A stretch of DNA of 64,000 nucleotides, taken from contig OZ026847.1 of NCBI GenBank assembly GCA_964023205.1, positions 11,222,599-11,286,598 of the forward strand, in the 5' to 3' direction. The notes under the pieces were generated by a model. The model did no database searches. It was not told where the DNA came from and saw only the letters and a program-made list of their open reading frames with translations. The stretch comes from Lutraria lutraria. Lineage: Eukaryota > Mollusca > Bivalvia > Venerida > Mactridae. The position numbers were made by a program, and so were the translations under genes. Each line of letters opens with the position of its first letter. The first letter of the stretch is position 1. Shown here piece by piece: positions 1 through 12,279 of the stretch.

Positions 1-2300
1 TCTTTAAAATTGAGAGTTGGATGTAGTTCGTCCATCCGTACACTTGGGACAAAAAACTAAATTGTCTTACATAATTCCATATTAATGAAAATTATCCAAT
101 AGAATACACAAAATTGATAAAAATGACTCTAGTAGGAGATGTTGTTAAGTATTGCATTTGTAATCGTAGGTAATGAGCAATAAGTTGGAAACATCAAGAT
201 TAAGAAGTTTATGATTTCAGTTATTGATATGGATTACCTTTTGCAAATGCTTGAATGAAAGTCATATTTCAAAATATTTTTTGTTATGTCTGTACTAAAA
301 TATTGCAAGTATGATATCATGACTAAAATAATATAACTCTACAAAAGATCTAATGAGATACTGATGTGATAAACATGTCTGTACTCTTAGGATATTCATT
401 GTACTTGCGTAAATTTCATCATTCATGGAATTTAACAATTATGTGTCAAAATTATAATTATTGTACAGTTTAGTTTTTACAGTTTGGAGTTTCACCTGAA
501 ATTGATAACATTAAAAGAAATTCTTAAAATTCATACTAGTGCAATGTTGGCAGCATTCACAGGACTTTTGATCTCACTGACAGATTCAATCAGGATCTTC
601 TTGGTGTGATATTTCTTACTACATCTAAAAGAAGTACAGCTTCAGTCCATTATTTGGAATCCTTTGTGTTCTGTCTGATTTTACTAGTTGATAAAAGTCA
701 TATAATAGTTCTTCTCCTCTGGCTTCTTTCAATCTGTTCAGCTGGGCTCTGCTGGTTTCAGTTCTTGTATTTCCTTCTTTTTGTTGCTGTATTATGTACT
801 TCCATTTTCACATCCTTTTATTATAATTTGGATCTGTCTATCTCTTTTTCAGTACCCTTACCTTGCAATTGATGTTTTCATTTCTTTTCTTGGATGTTAA
901 GTGTTGTACTTGATCAGGATCTGACTTCATCTATATATTTATCTATTATTATGTAATAAATTATTCTTTGTGCCTCTTCTAACTTAGTTCTAGATGTACT
1001 TTTCTTTTCATTTATTTGCTACGGAATTCTATTTCTAGTTCTGAAGGGTCATTTTACCACCAATTGGTCATGCGAGTACACCAAATATGCCATGAAATCA
1101 TTTGATGGGATGTGTAACATACTATGCCAATCATACATTGTATGCAAAAATATGTGCTCATTGATGACATTGATTGTTCCTATTTTTACGTCCCAAGTGT
1201 ACATAAAGTACATGTTTTGAAAACATAGGGTATCTTGTACCAAATACCATAAATGATTGAGATTTAAACATTTTTATCCAGAAATTGAATGGTCATTCAA
1301 GAATAGAACAGCTTGCCAGGTTTATCTGCATGAATTGACTTAATCACAAATGTTGAAAAATTCAGTTTAAGTAAAAAACAAAATTGCTCAATAAAAACTT
1401 ACCAGAATTCTTCTTCACAGCCATGTAATCATATTTCATGAATAATGTAACCTTGATACTGACTGATTCCACAAATTATTCAAGTGTAATGAATGTTGCA
1501 TGATATTTGACACTTGTAATTGTTTAAATGCCGAAGCTGTGTACACTTGGGACATTCTAATTTTGATGGTACAAATCAATACAGACCATCAATTCCTCAA
1601 AGCAAGAATATACAATGAGACATTGACATAAGCTATGTATGGAATATGTTTAATGTTATGTACATTTGTGATTTAAAAAAATATAGGCTCATTTGTTTGA
1701 TTTCGTACACTTGGGACAACTCTGGTTCAAATAATACAAAATGGAATTACTTGTACGATATTGCTTAATTTTGATGTAAAGTTATCATTTTTCAGCTGTT
1801 GATACAATAATAATTATTGTTGGATAAAAAGAGCCAAAAATATATACCACAACATAAATATTTTGTGTCTATATGGCTTATAAGGTAGAGTTTTCCCAAA
1901 AAGGTATGTCTTATCATAAAGTCTCAAGCCATCATGCCATGCCAAAATGACCATTTCATTATGTTTTCCCATTGGGCATACATCAAACTACTAACTTAAA
2001 AAAAGATCTGTAATATGTATTGGGGTTATCTTTTTATTCAACTTGGACAAAGGTGATAGATTTAAAATGTCATGCTAAAAGCGTTACACTTTGGACATTT
2101 TTGGCATGTTTTTCGTGTATAACTTTGTAATAAATAAAGTAATCATTGTGAAATTTGGCAGGATAATAGCTTGTATTAGGACAATGCACATAAGCCTAGT
2201 TATTACATCATATAGTGCTTATTATATATTTAATGAGCATATTGAGAAAAGGCTTCATTTTTTTTTAAATCACCTAAAGGGAGATAATATTTCATACTAG
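1..2300. other. AT-rich non-coding stretch with a recurring GTACACTTGGGACA word
   Basis: No ORF here looks like a conserved protein; the short open frames are typical of AT-rich DNA. What stands out is the word GTACACTTGGGACA near 36, 1541 and 1704 on the plus strand, its reverse complement near 1188, and a degraded version near 2083. The flanks of these copies are not obviously alike, so I cannot define a repeat unit. Confidence 0.5.
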
Positions 2301-3060
2301 TACTTAAACTGGTTCCCATTCGAGGTTACAGTTCACCAAGGGAACAGGCACAGTCTAAAATATATGGTGCTCTGATTAGTCAATCCGTTTTAGCTATTTG
2401 AAAGGTCGCTGTTCATCGAGAAACATCGGGGATTTCATATATCTGATAAATGTATGCGGACATTTAGTTTCCCTTTTTTGAAAATAAAAATTGTGGAATT
2501 CTAGAAGCATTGCATAGTAGACCTCTACCAAATTTGTTCATAGTCATGAACTGCAGGATCAAAATTACCTTACCCCTCGTGGTCACTTAATTGTTCAAGG
2601 CTCCTATACCACAGTGGGCCAATGTTGCTTAAACTTGGCAGGAATGTTCCTGGCCTGAAGCTCTTTGAAAGGTATTCAAAGAATTCCATTCTATGCAGAA
2701 CTCTGGTTGCCATGAGAGTGGAAAGAAAGAAAAACTTTAAAAATCTTCTTCTCCAAAACTGCTAGGGCTTGCTAACATATCAACATAGAATACTGTCTAT
2801 TGGATATCTACCAAGATTGTTTAAAGTATGGCCATGGGGTCAAAATTGGCCCCGCCCCGGGTGTCATGGGTTTTTCTTATGGTAAAATCTTCTCTGAAAC
2901 CAATAAATATTTGGCTATGAAACATAGTGTAGTGGCCCCTTGTTTCTACACTAATTCAGTCTTGTCAAAATTATAGCAATAGTGTCAGGCATCCTTTCAC
3001 ACTTATTAATGTTGAAGATGGAAGATGACTATCATGGCTGACTGTCACTATAAGCCACCA
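2300..3060. repeat. Dispersed repeat block with GGCCCCGCCCCGG motif
   Basis: The segment includes a GC-rich phrase near 2840 (CAAAATTGGCCCCGCCCCGG) in otherwise AT-rich DNA. Related phrases recur near 25508, 26765 and 62395 (the last inverted). This is the style of degenerate dispersed repeats common in bivalve genomes. No coding capacity was seen. Boundaries are approximate. Confidence 0.5.
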
Positions 3061-6000
3061 ACTCACTAAGATGGGAAATTAAAATTCTTTTAACATTTAT
3101 AACTTTGAAATATAAAATATATCTGCAAAAGAGCACTTGCTATGTTACAAAATAGTCATCATTAGTGTGTAACGTAACTCTCGTTGTTGGATTCAAATAA
3201 AATAATGCAAGTACTTTGCTTTCAACGTTTTTATTCTCCGCGACCAAATTAAAAATATCAATTAACTTCAATGAGTACCAATTTCAATTGTTCATACTGA
3301 TTCGTACTAACTTGCAAAGTGTGGTCGAACTTTCATATAGGATGTGCAAAAGTGTTTTGACAGTTTGGTGGTCCTTGTTTTCTGACCAATGGGAACTAAG
3401 TTAGAATTTTAATTAACCAATCACTAATGGCTTACGCAACATTGTGCAATTGATCTTTCTTTAATGTCATATTGCTTTCGTCTTGCCAAAAGTGAACAGT
3501 TATGTTGATAAATATTTTCTATAATTACTTATTAATTATTAGACAACTGTCTCTATATGATCAGTTCACCACAACAATCAAATACTATCAAGTGCAAACT
3601 ATTCATCTGACGATACATACAAATGCACGTGCACATCACGTGCATAACCTAATTTGTATGCTTCTCTATCAAGTATGCACTTATAGTCATTTAATTATAA
3701 CAATCAATTCATCAATTATATTTACATGTAAAAACAGACATGTATGAGGCCACAATGTTACAAGTGCCACCAAAACAAAATGGTCAAGTCCTCAACCAAT
3801 CTGTTTATGAGTAAACATTAGTAAAAAAAAAACAAGACTGGAAATATGAAGGCCATGCTGAAATATAGCAGAAACTCTTCAAAGCAACAACCTTTTGGAG
3901 TTGCAATTATGTTGTTGTTGAGAGGATGTTGCTTTAAAGAGGTCAAATTAAAGTTAAAATATGCAGTGGGAAAAAAATCATGCTGTTGTTGAAGGGAGGT
4001 TGTTGCTCAAGAGAGGGCTGTTCTGGAGAGGTTGTTCTGTAGTATTGAAATAATGAAAACAAGGTACCTTATAGAGGTGTGAACATGAAAGGTCACCCAA
4101 AACTTCAAGCAATCTTTAGGCCTTTAAATTTAAAAAGTGGTAAATTTGTCATGTATTTCAGGTATAATTTCATTTATGTACATAAAATTAAGATTCATGT
4201 TAAATTACTTGACAAGTGCCCCTTTTGATGCATGAGTCTCAATCATTAGTAGGTTTTGCTGCATTAACAAAGTTCTTTTTATTTAAGAAAATGAAAGAAT
4301 GCAATAAGGGCAGAGTCAGCTGTTCCTAAAACTCAAATCTACAAATTTCTTTTCCACAAAAATGCCATTTTATTAAAAAAAAAAAGAAAAAAATGAGGCC
4401 TAACAAAAATAAATGACACTTCAATATGAGCAGCAATTCTATTGTTATTTCATTTGCTTGTAAGTTATTTGCTTAAATTGGGCTTAATTTAAATTCTTAC
4501 TCGACTTATAAGAATAGCAATTCATAATTCTATTCAACCACTATATGAATTTGATTACACCAAAATAAGTTTGTTTAATTCAAAAAACCTTCTCTCATGA
4601 GCAAGTTAATGCTGAAAATTTCACACTTTATCAGTATTTTTTGTGAAAAAATAAGTTTTATAACCAGTGAACACATGCATATTTGTTTTTTTGGAAATTA
4701 AGCTTAAAGATATTGGAGGAAAAGGGAAAGAAGGAGTAGAACAGCCATTTTTATGAAATTAACTAGTTTCTTGCTTAGGTTAAGTAGATTTTGCCATTTC
4801 GTCTAGCACAAAATCCACTTGCTAGAACACTTTCATAGTTCTACAGTTGTTGCTTATGACCATTGTCAATCCACCCATAATAATCAAACTTAGTCCTTGA
4901 CTTTGTTCAAATGGGCTATTGCTTCACAAACATTCCCCTGGAGGCTTATGAGTTTATTGAATGCAATGTCTTGTCTCTTTTTGCTTTTAGTTTAACAACC
5001 ATACAGAGTGACAAGCAAATTTATTAAAATGTTTTACCGTTCCATGAACAATTTGTAGGTTTATATACAGAAAGTCGCTTAGTGATAAATCTTTAATATA
5101 CATAAAAAAAATGTAGGCATAATCTGGTGTGTAAAAAAGATTGGAAACAAAACATAATATTAATATGTACTTAGAATTTGAAATGGAGGGGCAAGTGTCT
5201 TATAAAAAAAAATTAAATGAATGGACAGCGCATGATACCTGGTGCACATGGGTAAACTTAACAAAGAACTCACAAATAAACAAAATGGCAAAAAAACTTG
5301 AGCAAGCGTCTGATTATATTAAAGAAAACAGAAATACAATTATTGTCTTATTTAAGATGGAAAGTATTTGTTCTACTTACCTGTAATGTCATTTCTAATA
5401 AGGATTTACTTCTTTTTTTGCATTATCCTTGAATTCTATTGTTTGTGACATATGGTTTCAATCTTTTACTTATACTGTATGTATTTACCTTTAATAATTT
5501 TACAATTTCAGTTTTTATATTCAGTAATATATTTTGATTTGAACACTGTAACTTCATAAATTATGCTAATTCTTTCAACTGTTAATTATAAACTATCAAC
5601 AAAGCACTAGGCTTAAATGATGTATTCAAATATTTGGGTACTGGCCATGTCCATAGCCCAAATTTTGGAGTGCATAGTTTTTAAGCTACCATGTGCAGTA
5701 AATGATCTTTATGATCATTTGTGTATTGGGAGAAGACCATTGTTTAAGATAAAAAATGAATTGGCATGCATATATTACATAGATTTAGCCACATGTTTGT
5801 TGTCTAACTTTTCTCATGAAGTTGGAACAGTCATGTTTTTGACAGAACTACTCTGACAAATTGATCCATGTAACATGTGTTTCAATTAAATTAAAGATTA
5901 AGCTAGTAATGTTGAGTAAAAATGAACCTTAATATTTTTACATTGCTTTTAACCACTTTTGCGTTTTACTTTTTTATTTTGTTTCTGAGAATGTACATTT

Positions 6001-6740
6001 TTAGGTATGAAACTGAGTAACAGGTGAGCTTTGAAGCATATACCTTAAATTTGGACATTTTATGATAAAAAAACTGTCACTGAATCAGATTTTTTATATG
6101 CAAATAGACCAATTTGAAGAGCCTGAGATTATAACGATCACACTTCTTCGTAGTACTTGTCCATGATGCTTGTTATTGTAATTCAAACAGACTAATCCTA
6201 TTGTCACAAAGTCATTGTTTTTGTGTGTATTGTAAAACAATTTATAAGTGATTACCCTTCCATTTTGAATCTGAGTAAAGTGTGTTTAAGTATCATAATT
6301 AAGGTTTTGTGTAACAAAGAAAAATATTGGCAGGAATAATAGATATATGCTCTCAACATAACAAATATACATTGTATCCGAATTCAGTAATATTAAACTT
6401 GAATATACATGTCAAATTTAATACTTAATATTTGCAAAATGACAGAATCTGATGTACAAAAAATGAGTAAAATTTTAAGGGGCCATTGGTGTACACACCT
6501 TTCTTTGGTACATCTTGTCAGTTATGTCAGTACTATTATAGCACAACCCTTATACTTCTGTCTCTGTAATATTTAGCTAGTGGTCAATGTAATTTTAATA
6601 TGAGAAGCTTTTATTTACATTACAACACATCTTACTCGCCCAATGAGTTTTGCATGCAACTTCTTGTACGACTTTATATCTCCATCAACCACTAAAGATA
6701 TTTACTTGTTACTTCTTACAGTCATGTCCTTGAGATCATA
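3060..6740. other. No gene recognised
   Basis: AT-rich sequence with homopolymer A/T runs (for example near 4374). Open frames of up to 81 codons exist (5141-5386 is the most protein-like in composition), but none matches a family I recognise and none has a clear exon context. A degraded MITE-like segment lies at about 3868-4042. Confidence 0.5.
3868..4042. mobile_element. Degraded MITE of the CAACCTCTCC (pogo/Tigger-like) group
   Basis: The right end reads GGAGAGGTTGTTCTGTA. The left end has a diverged counterpart around CAGAAACTCTTCAAAGCAAC, and the interior has repeated GTTGTTG/GAGAGG words. The same style of element is seen at 23674-23830, 30330-30510 and 56074-56211. Assignment to the pogo/Tigger style rests on CAGT...ACTG ends and TA flanks in the better copies and is inference. 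Confidence 0.35.
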
Positions 6741-6743
6741 ATT

Positions 6744-6824
6744 CGAGGGCTCAGTGCAACAGTGTCTTAAATTAACTCATATTGAAATAAGAACAAGTTA
6801 CGACAGTGTTGCGCTGAGCCCTCA
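6744..6824. mobile_element. Hairpin mini-element, copy 1
   Basis: An almost fully palindromic element of about 80 bp. The left end GAGGGCTCAGTGCAACAGTG is mirrored by the right end CACTGTCG... read on the other strand, with a short loop containing TTGAAATAAGAAC. Two further copies lie at 23593-23668 and 23861-23936. The flanks are AT-rich (AATT on both sides here). No coding capacity. Confidence 0.7.
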
Positions 6825-6889
6825 AATTGGTATTTTTTAGGTGTAAAACACAACCAGTATCTTTATCACCATAGTTTATCCTCACTTTG

Positions 6890-7330
6890 GTATATTAGAT
6901 CACCTTTCAAACGTTACGACGCGGAATGCATTCAACAATTTTAGTTTCATTTTACTATGGTGGGCGGGCGGTCTGGCAGGCGGGCGGGCATCATACAGGC
7001 TGTGTCTGTTCAATAACTTAAGTTTGAATTGACCAATCTTGACAAAACTTTGTATGTAGGATCCATGAATGAAAACCTAGTCTGGAATTGTATTCGGGGT
7101 CAGTTTGGTCATGGTCACTATTACTGGTGGTCATGGTCACTAGTGTGGAGGTAGCTTAAATAGAAACCAAGCTTGGGATTGCATTCTATGCCAGTTGGGT
7201 AAATACTAAGTAAATAGCAATGTGATGAACGATCTGAACATCCAGATATCCAGATACTTGATTTGGTCTATTTCTTCATCCGTAGAATAAATCCTTTGTG
7301 CAAGCAGTCCATACAACTAACTTTTTAGTC
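6890..7330. repeat. Dispersed repeat opening with a GGCGGGCGG-rich run
   Basis: The block opens with a short G/C minisatellite-like run (GTGGGCGGGCGGTCTGGCAG) and continues with the phrase TTGACCAATCTTGACAAAAC. I recognise this as the style of an abundant bivalve dispersed repeat. It has no open frame of note. Boundaries are approximate. Confidence 0.45.
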
Positions 7331-7345
7331 CACCTCTTGCATACC

Positions 7346-7510
7346 AGGGCCCATATTCACAAACGTTCTTAGTTTTCCATGTTAAGAATTTTTCTTTATC
7401 TTAAATTTTGACTAAGACATAAGAAATTTCTTAGTTTTCATCTTAGATTTATACTAAGCGTAAATTAAGACGAAATTATTCTTAGTTTGAAAAAAAATCT
7501 AAGTTGTGAA
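7346..7510. mobile_element. One-ended MITE remnant (CAGGGCCCATATTCACAAA end)
   Basis: The left end CAGGGCCCATATTCACAAA matches the terminal sequence of the two-ended elements at 34318-34503 and 55697-55931. It is followed by CTTAG/CTAAG-rich sequence like that at 18900-19150. No matching right end is visible, so this looks truncated or decayed. Confidence 0.45.
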
Positions 7511-7801
7511 AATTTACCGTTGTCAGAGGGTATTCCACGGAATTCCCATACGTCATAATTTACGCCTGCGTTCAAATAGGCGCTTAGTTAAACCTGCCAT
7601 ACATTTTCTGCAACTTTGCGGATACATTTGGTACTTTTATCGGCCCAAAATGGTACAGATGACACAAAAATAATTGTTGATCATATTTTCAGAATTCAAA
7701 TAGGTTCCTTATAAATCTGCGACCATTATATATATGCTGACATGCTGATTAAAAATCTGTTATGAAATTGATCATGATCCGTATAATTGTTAACAGTCAA
7801 C

Positions 7802-8227
7802 TTAAAGGGGCATGCCCAGGAACTGCTGTGTCTTTTTTTTTCGTACACAAAAAATGTGTTTGTCACTTGTAAAACCAATTATTACTGAAAATGATATTTC
7901 CGATACATCTGAGAGTTTAACTGAGCATGTGCGCTGCCTTTCAAGAGAACATAACATGAGCAATACTTACCATTTCTGTTTGCTGACATTTTTTTCAGCG
8001 AGGTTTTCGGTTTTGACAGATCCCGAAAGGGTGGAGTTGTGAAAATGACGAATAATTTCATAGGCCGAAATCGGCAGGTTTGGTAATCTTGAAATGTGTT
8101 TTTTTAGTAAACTAGCAGGATATTTTGTAAATATTTTACAGGGCTTTCATTAATTGATTTAGGCATTAAAATGATACCAATTTGATTGCTATTCGAGACG
8201 CTTCAGTTCCAGGGCATGCCCCTTTAA
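7802..8227. mobile_element. TTAA-flanked MITE (piggyBac-style), complete copy
   Basis: A 426-bp element including its flanks. Terminal inverted repeats of about 24 bp read TTAAAGGGGCATGCCC followed by one variable base and GGAACTG, present at 7802-7825 and inverted at 8204-8227. TTAA at both extremities is the target-site signature of piggyBac-superfamily transposition, so a non-autonomous piggyBac-like element is the likely call. It has no transposase. A second copy, in reverse orientation and cut by the window edge, begins at 63794; the two share the interior phrase CCGAAATCGGCAGGTTTGG. Confidence 0.75.
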
Positions 8228-8369
8228 TGTGTTTGACATTATGAAATTTTGTGAATTATGCAGCAACAGAAGTATCATAAATACGAATGAATAACGTTAG
8301 GGCGTCAGAACTGAGGGAGCAAATCGTAAAAGAAAAACGAATTTTGTTATATTTGGTACATACGTACAT

Positions 8370-10377
8370 CACTGTGTGGTAGCACTGTACGCAAAAAATC
8401 AACGGTGTTTACAAGATGGCGGACAGATAAATGTTGTGAGGTAGGTGTTGTTTGTTTTTGGTTCAAACTTTTTAAATACGACGTCCTCTACAAAATAGTA
8501 TACATCAAATGAAAGAACTTTAAAACGGCAACCGGCGGCTAATAATCGTTTTTTATCAAACCACGCCGTTTTCACAAAATCAGTATCTGAACATCTCGTG
8601 TTGAGTTTTTTGAAAAACAAAGCGAGGAAACTGAACAAAACCGACGATTATTCCGTTAAAATGAATGAATCAACAAAAATACTTGTCCACGTGTATGGAG
8701 AATGTAAAGCTCCTCACGTATATCCATTATTTCCTCATCAAAATCCCTTGTAGTAGATGTTTTAAAGCTTTTAAGTTTTACATACTGTATGCCACGGTGC
8801 TAAGTGTAAACATTGTACTGTACACAACGGAGAAAACAATTTCTGTACGCAACGGAGCAACAATTTTAGTCAAAAATCTGTACGCAACGGAGCAGTCAAT
8901 GAATAGCTTGTTTCTGTGTTTAAAAACGTGTCTTCTATACTTTGATTTCAATTTAAAGTGCATTGTTAAAGAAGAATGCACGCTTCGGGTTCAAAAGCGC
9001 AGTAATATGATTACTAACGCAGGCAAGCCTGAGTGAATAATTACAAACTTTCGAACGATAAAACGTGCATTATGTTACAACAATGCTGGACAAAATGAGA
9101 TATTTTTTTCATTCTTACATGCTAAAAAAGTGAATTGATTAAACTATGGTAATTACAATGAGCGGATAAGCAATTTTCATGATTTTGATGTCATATGGTC
9201 AATTGACGTTTCTGACGTCAAGGGGCAAATAAACATTCCCTTTTTACAGTGAATATCGTAGACCTCGTTAGGTCTTCAGTGAGTATATAACGTTTGATGT
9301 TTCAGTATAAACTCGCATTATATGTGTTCCACTTTCCATAAAAAAATTGAAACAATATCTTCATAAGTTTTTTTTCTTACGTTAGATTTTATCAAATTTC
9401 AGAATCTATATGAAAATAACTAATGAAAAATATAAACAGTATTCATCGGAAAACTTATGCTAATATCTTGTCTTTGCTCCGTATATCTTTAAAATATCAT
9501 TTTAATTTAGAAAAATGCACGCAGCACATGAGATTCGAACCTACCTGTCACCATCCGACATCCGTTTAAAGTCATTGCTAGTAGACTGCTCGACCAGCGG
9601 AGAAAACTTATTTAACCTAATTTACAATGGCAATGTTGAATTGACAAATACAAATTTAGCCTAATTGTTATGGACAACTAATTCTGAAATCGTTATCGAC
9701 AAAAAGCCATTCACTTAGTAAATTCATGAAAAATGTCAATAGATAATGCTGAGCCAAAACTGGTATTGTTATTGATGTTTGTGCGTGCATTCTTCTATAA
9801 CAATGTATAGAAGACATGTTCTTAAACACACAGAAACAAGCTATTCATTGACTGCTCCGTTGCGTACAGATTTTTGACTAAAATTGTTGCTCCATTGCGT
9901 ACAGAAATTGTTTTCTCCGTTGCGTACAGTACAATGTTTACACTTAGCACCGTGGCGTACAGTATGTAAAATTTAAAAGCTTTAAAACATCTACTACAAG
10001 GGATTTTGATGAGGAAATAATGGATATACGTGAGGAGCTTTACATTCTCCATACACGTGGACAAGTATTTTTGTCGATTCATTCATTTTAACGGAATAAT
10101 CGTCGGTTTTGTTCAGTTTCCTCGCTTCGTTTTTCAAAAAACTCAACACGAGATGTTCAGACACTGATTTTGTGAAAACGCCGTGGTTTGATAAAAAACG
10201 ATTATTAGCCGCCGATTGCCGTTTTAAAGTTCTTTCATTTGATATATACTATTTTGTAGAGGACGTCGTATTTAAAAAGTTTGAACCAAAAACAAACAAC
10301 ACCTACCTCACAACATTTATCCGTCCGCCATCTTGTAAACACCGTTGATTTTTTGCGTACAGTGCTACCACACAGTG
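8370..10377. mobile_element. Foldback element with ~600-bp inverted arms
   Basis: The arms 8370-8983 and about 9787-10377 are inverted copies about 97% identical in the 240-bp stretch I compared. The ends begin CACTGTGTGGTAGCACTG and are flanked by a 5-bp direct repeat TACAT (8365-8369 and 10378-10382), consistent with a target-site duplication. Each arm carries copies of CTGTACGCAACGGAG (in the left arm at about 8818, 8843 and 8878). Each arm also holds two divergent open frames, but of six differences in the 79-codon frame five change the amino acid and the frame has no ATG, so coding constraint is unlikely. The left arm has a 20-bp insertion near 8941 that the right lacks. The superfamily is not identified. 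Confidence 0.75.
9521..9602 (-). other. tRNA-like sequence (Pol III A and B box) in the foldback loop
   Basis: On the minus strand a sequence resembling an A box (TGGTCGAGCAG) is followed about 50 bases later by a B box (GGTTCGAATC), with a spacing typical of tRNA genes. The middle is long enough for a class II (Leu/Ser-type) tRNA. I could not fold a convincing acceptor stem. It could be a tRNA pseudogene or the head of a tRNA-derived SINE inside the foldback element. Confidence 0.4.
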
Positions 10378-10382
10378 TACAT

Positions 10383-11500
10383 TGTTAATGCAATTTGTGT
10401 AAATTGAAGAACTTCACAAATCTATATGTTTGACATTTTACGTTGACTTCAATTCCAATACTGTACACGAGGTATTGTGTATTCAATATGGACGAGGGGA
10501 CACATACCAATATTATCTAGCTTGCCTTTTGTATACCTTTCAAAACCATCAGAATCGAAAGTTTGCTGTGGTTCTAAAACTTTTTCATGTCTGTGCTTAT
10601 CAAACAAAAGAAACTCATGCACAAAAAAATGGTCTGAAACCATCAGAAATGTTTTTGTCACTACTGATAATGTTACATTCAAGCAGTAAGTCAGTTACAC
10701 TATTTCAGCTATTAATATGATTACCATCAATTTGATCATTTGAATGAGTCACAACTTTCACATACTACTGAGTAAACACTCAGATTTGAATGAGTTACAG
10801 CTTCCAGTAACCTCTCAGGTGACTATTGTTGAAAAAGAATAAATCTCCACATTCCATTCTCCTTCTATTAACACATAATAAGGTACATGTATTACTGATT
10901 TGCAATCCATTGCATTAAAACACCCTGTCCACTTAAAATTTACCAGTTATAGTATTTCATTTCTGCACATGTCTTCCATTTTAACAACTATCTATTTAAT
11001 TTCAATTCTGAGATAATAAATTATTGTCAATTTATATTTTGACTAATACAAACAGCAGAATGAATGCACTAAATTAAAATAATAATACATTCAAATGCAA
11101 TTTAAGTAGCATTGATCACCCATGTTCTCAATTGACTCTTTCTATGAAATATACATGTAAACATGATCATAACGTGTATTTTATTTGGTATATTTCTGCT
11201 TGCTATATCATTACTCACGCAGTTATGAAATTTTTGAATGCATGTGATTACTTATAGCAATAGAGGCTCAGCATGACTATAGAATGTGTCATCCAAAAAA
11301 TGAACATTTATTATAACAAAGAACATTCTCAATTGTTATCATTTATTTTAAAATCATACAAAAGCAAATTATAAATTTAACTTATATCATTTACTCCATT
11401 GAACTCATATATTGTCAAGGAAATAATTGCATGCTTACTGATAGTGTCAAAACTATCAATGGCCTATACCTGAGTCATACTCAACAATCTGAACATAAAA
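10383..11500. other. No gene recognised
   Basis: AT-rich sequence with several overlapping short open frames at 10430-10720 on both strands, none resembling a family I know. Overlap of frames on both strands without a homology signal argues for chance. Confidence 0.5.
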
Positions 11501-11502
11501 AT

Positions 11503-12277
11503 AATAATAATAATAATCTTTATTTAACGAAGGTAACATGTATAGACATATTATATAATATATACAAACATATATGATGTCATAAATTACAACATGGCCT
11601 TCAAACAACAAAATTTAATGCAAAAACTAAAAAGAAAACATGAAAACAATAGTGACATAGATATCAAAATATTGACAAACACTTAAATAACCATTAGTCC
11701 CTTTTGTAATAAGTGGATATTTCAGCCATCTTGTGTATTTAGTAGCTATTGTTTTAGAGCATTCTTAAAGGATGAAGTCTTAGATTTTGAACATACTAAA
11801 TGCGGGATATTGTTCCAAATTTTCAAAGACATGGATGACAAAGAATTTTTGACATAATTAGTATTATGTTTAGGTGTTATTAAATTATTTTTTGAAATTG
11901 ATCGTAATTCATATGCGCTGTTATTAGAAAATGTTAAGAGTTCACCAATATAATCAGGGCCAAAGTTATGCTGTGATTTAAAAACTAACAATGCAATGTG
12001 ATATTGACATCTATTTTTAAATGTTAACCAATTTAGAAATTTTAACAATTGGTCTGAAGATGTTTTTTGTTTGCAAATTATTTTCGCAGCACGTTTTTGG
12101 ATCTTATGAAGAATGGTGTAGTGTCTTTCTTTCATACCCCAAATTGTGCGACAATAGTCCATTGATGACAATATGTATGCATTGTAAAATAATACTTTCA
12201 TGTCATCAGATAGAAACGGGGCTAATCTGTTCAAAAGATATATTTTAGAATTAATATTAGAGCAAATCTTATTAAAT
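11503..12277 (-). mobile_element. 5'-truncated non-LTR retrotransposon (reverse transcriptase C-terminal part)
   Basis: A minus-strand frame of about 170 codons (12277 down to 11746) encodes the region after the catalytic core of a LINE reverse transcriptase. It has a motif like YILSSMDYCRTIWG, then a QKRAAKIIC segment, then a C-terminal WNNIPH...SSFKNAL signature, as in CR1/L2/jockey-type elements. The reading frame has no ATG, as expected for a fragment. The 3' end runs into AATAAAG followed by a short TTA microsatellite (11503-11520 on the plus strand), a common LINE tail. The YxDD catalytic core and the endonuclease are missing, so it is dead on arrival. Confidence 0.8.
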
Positions 12278-12279
12278 TA

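Noticed and set aside
5141..5386. 81-codon ORF with protein-like composition
   Set aside because: No recognisable family or splice context; AT-rich DNA yields such frames by chance.
6958..6990. CpG-island promoter at the GGCGGGCGG run
   Set aside because: The run is the beginning of a dispersed repeat and has no associated gene start.
8399..8638. 79-codon frame as a gene (and its mirror at 10109-10348)
   Set aside because: No ATG, sits in foldback arms, and differences between copies are mostly amino-acid changing.
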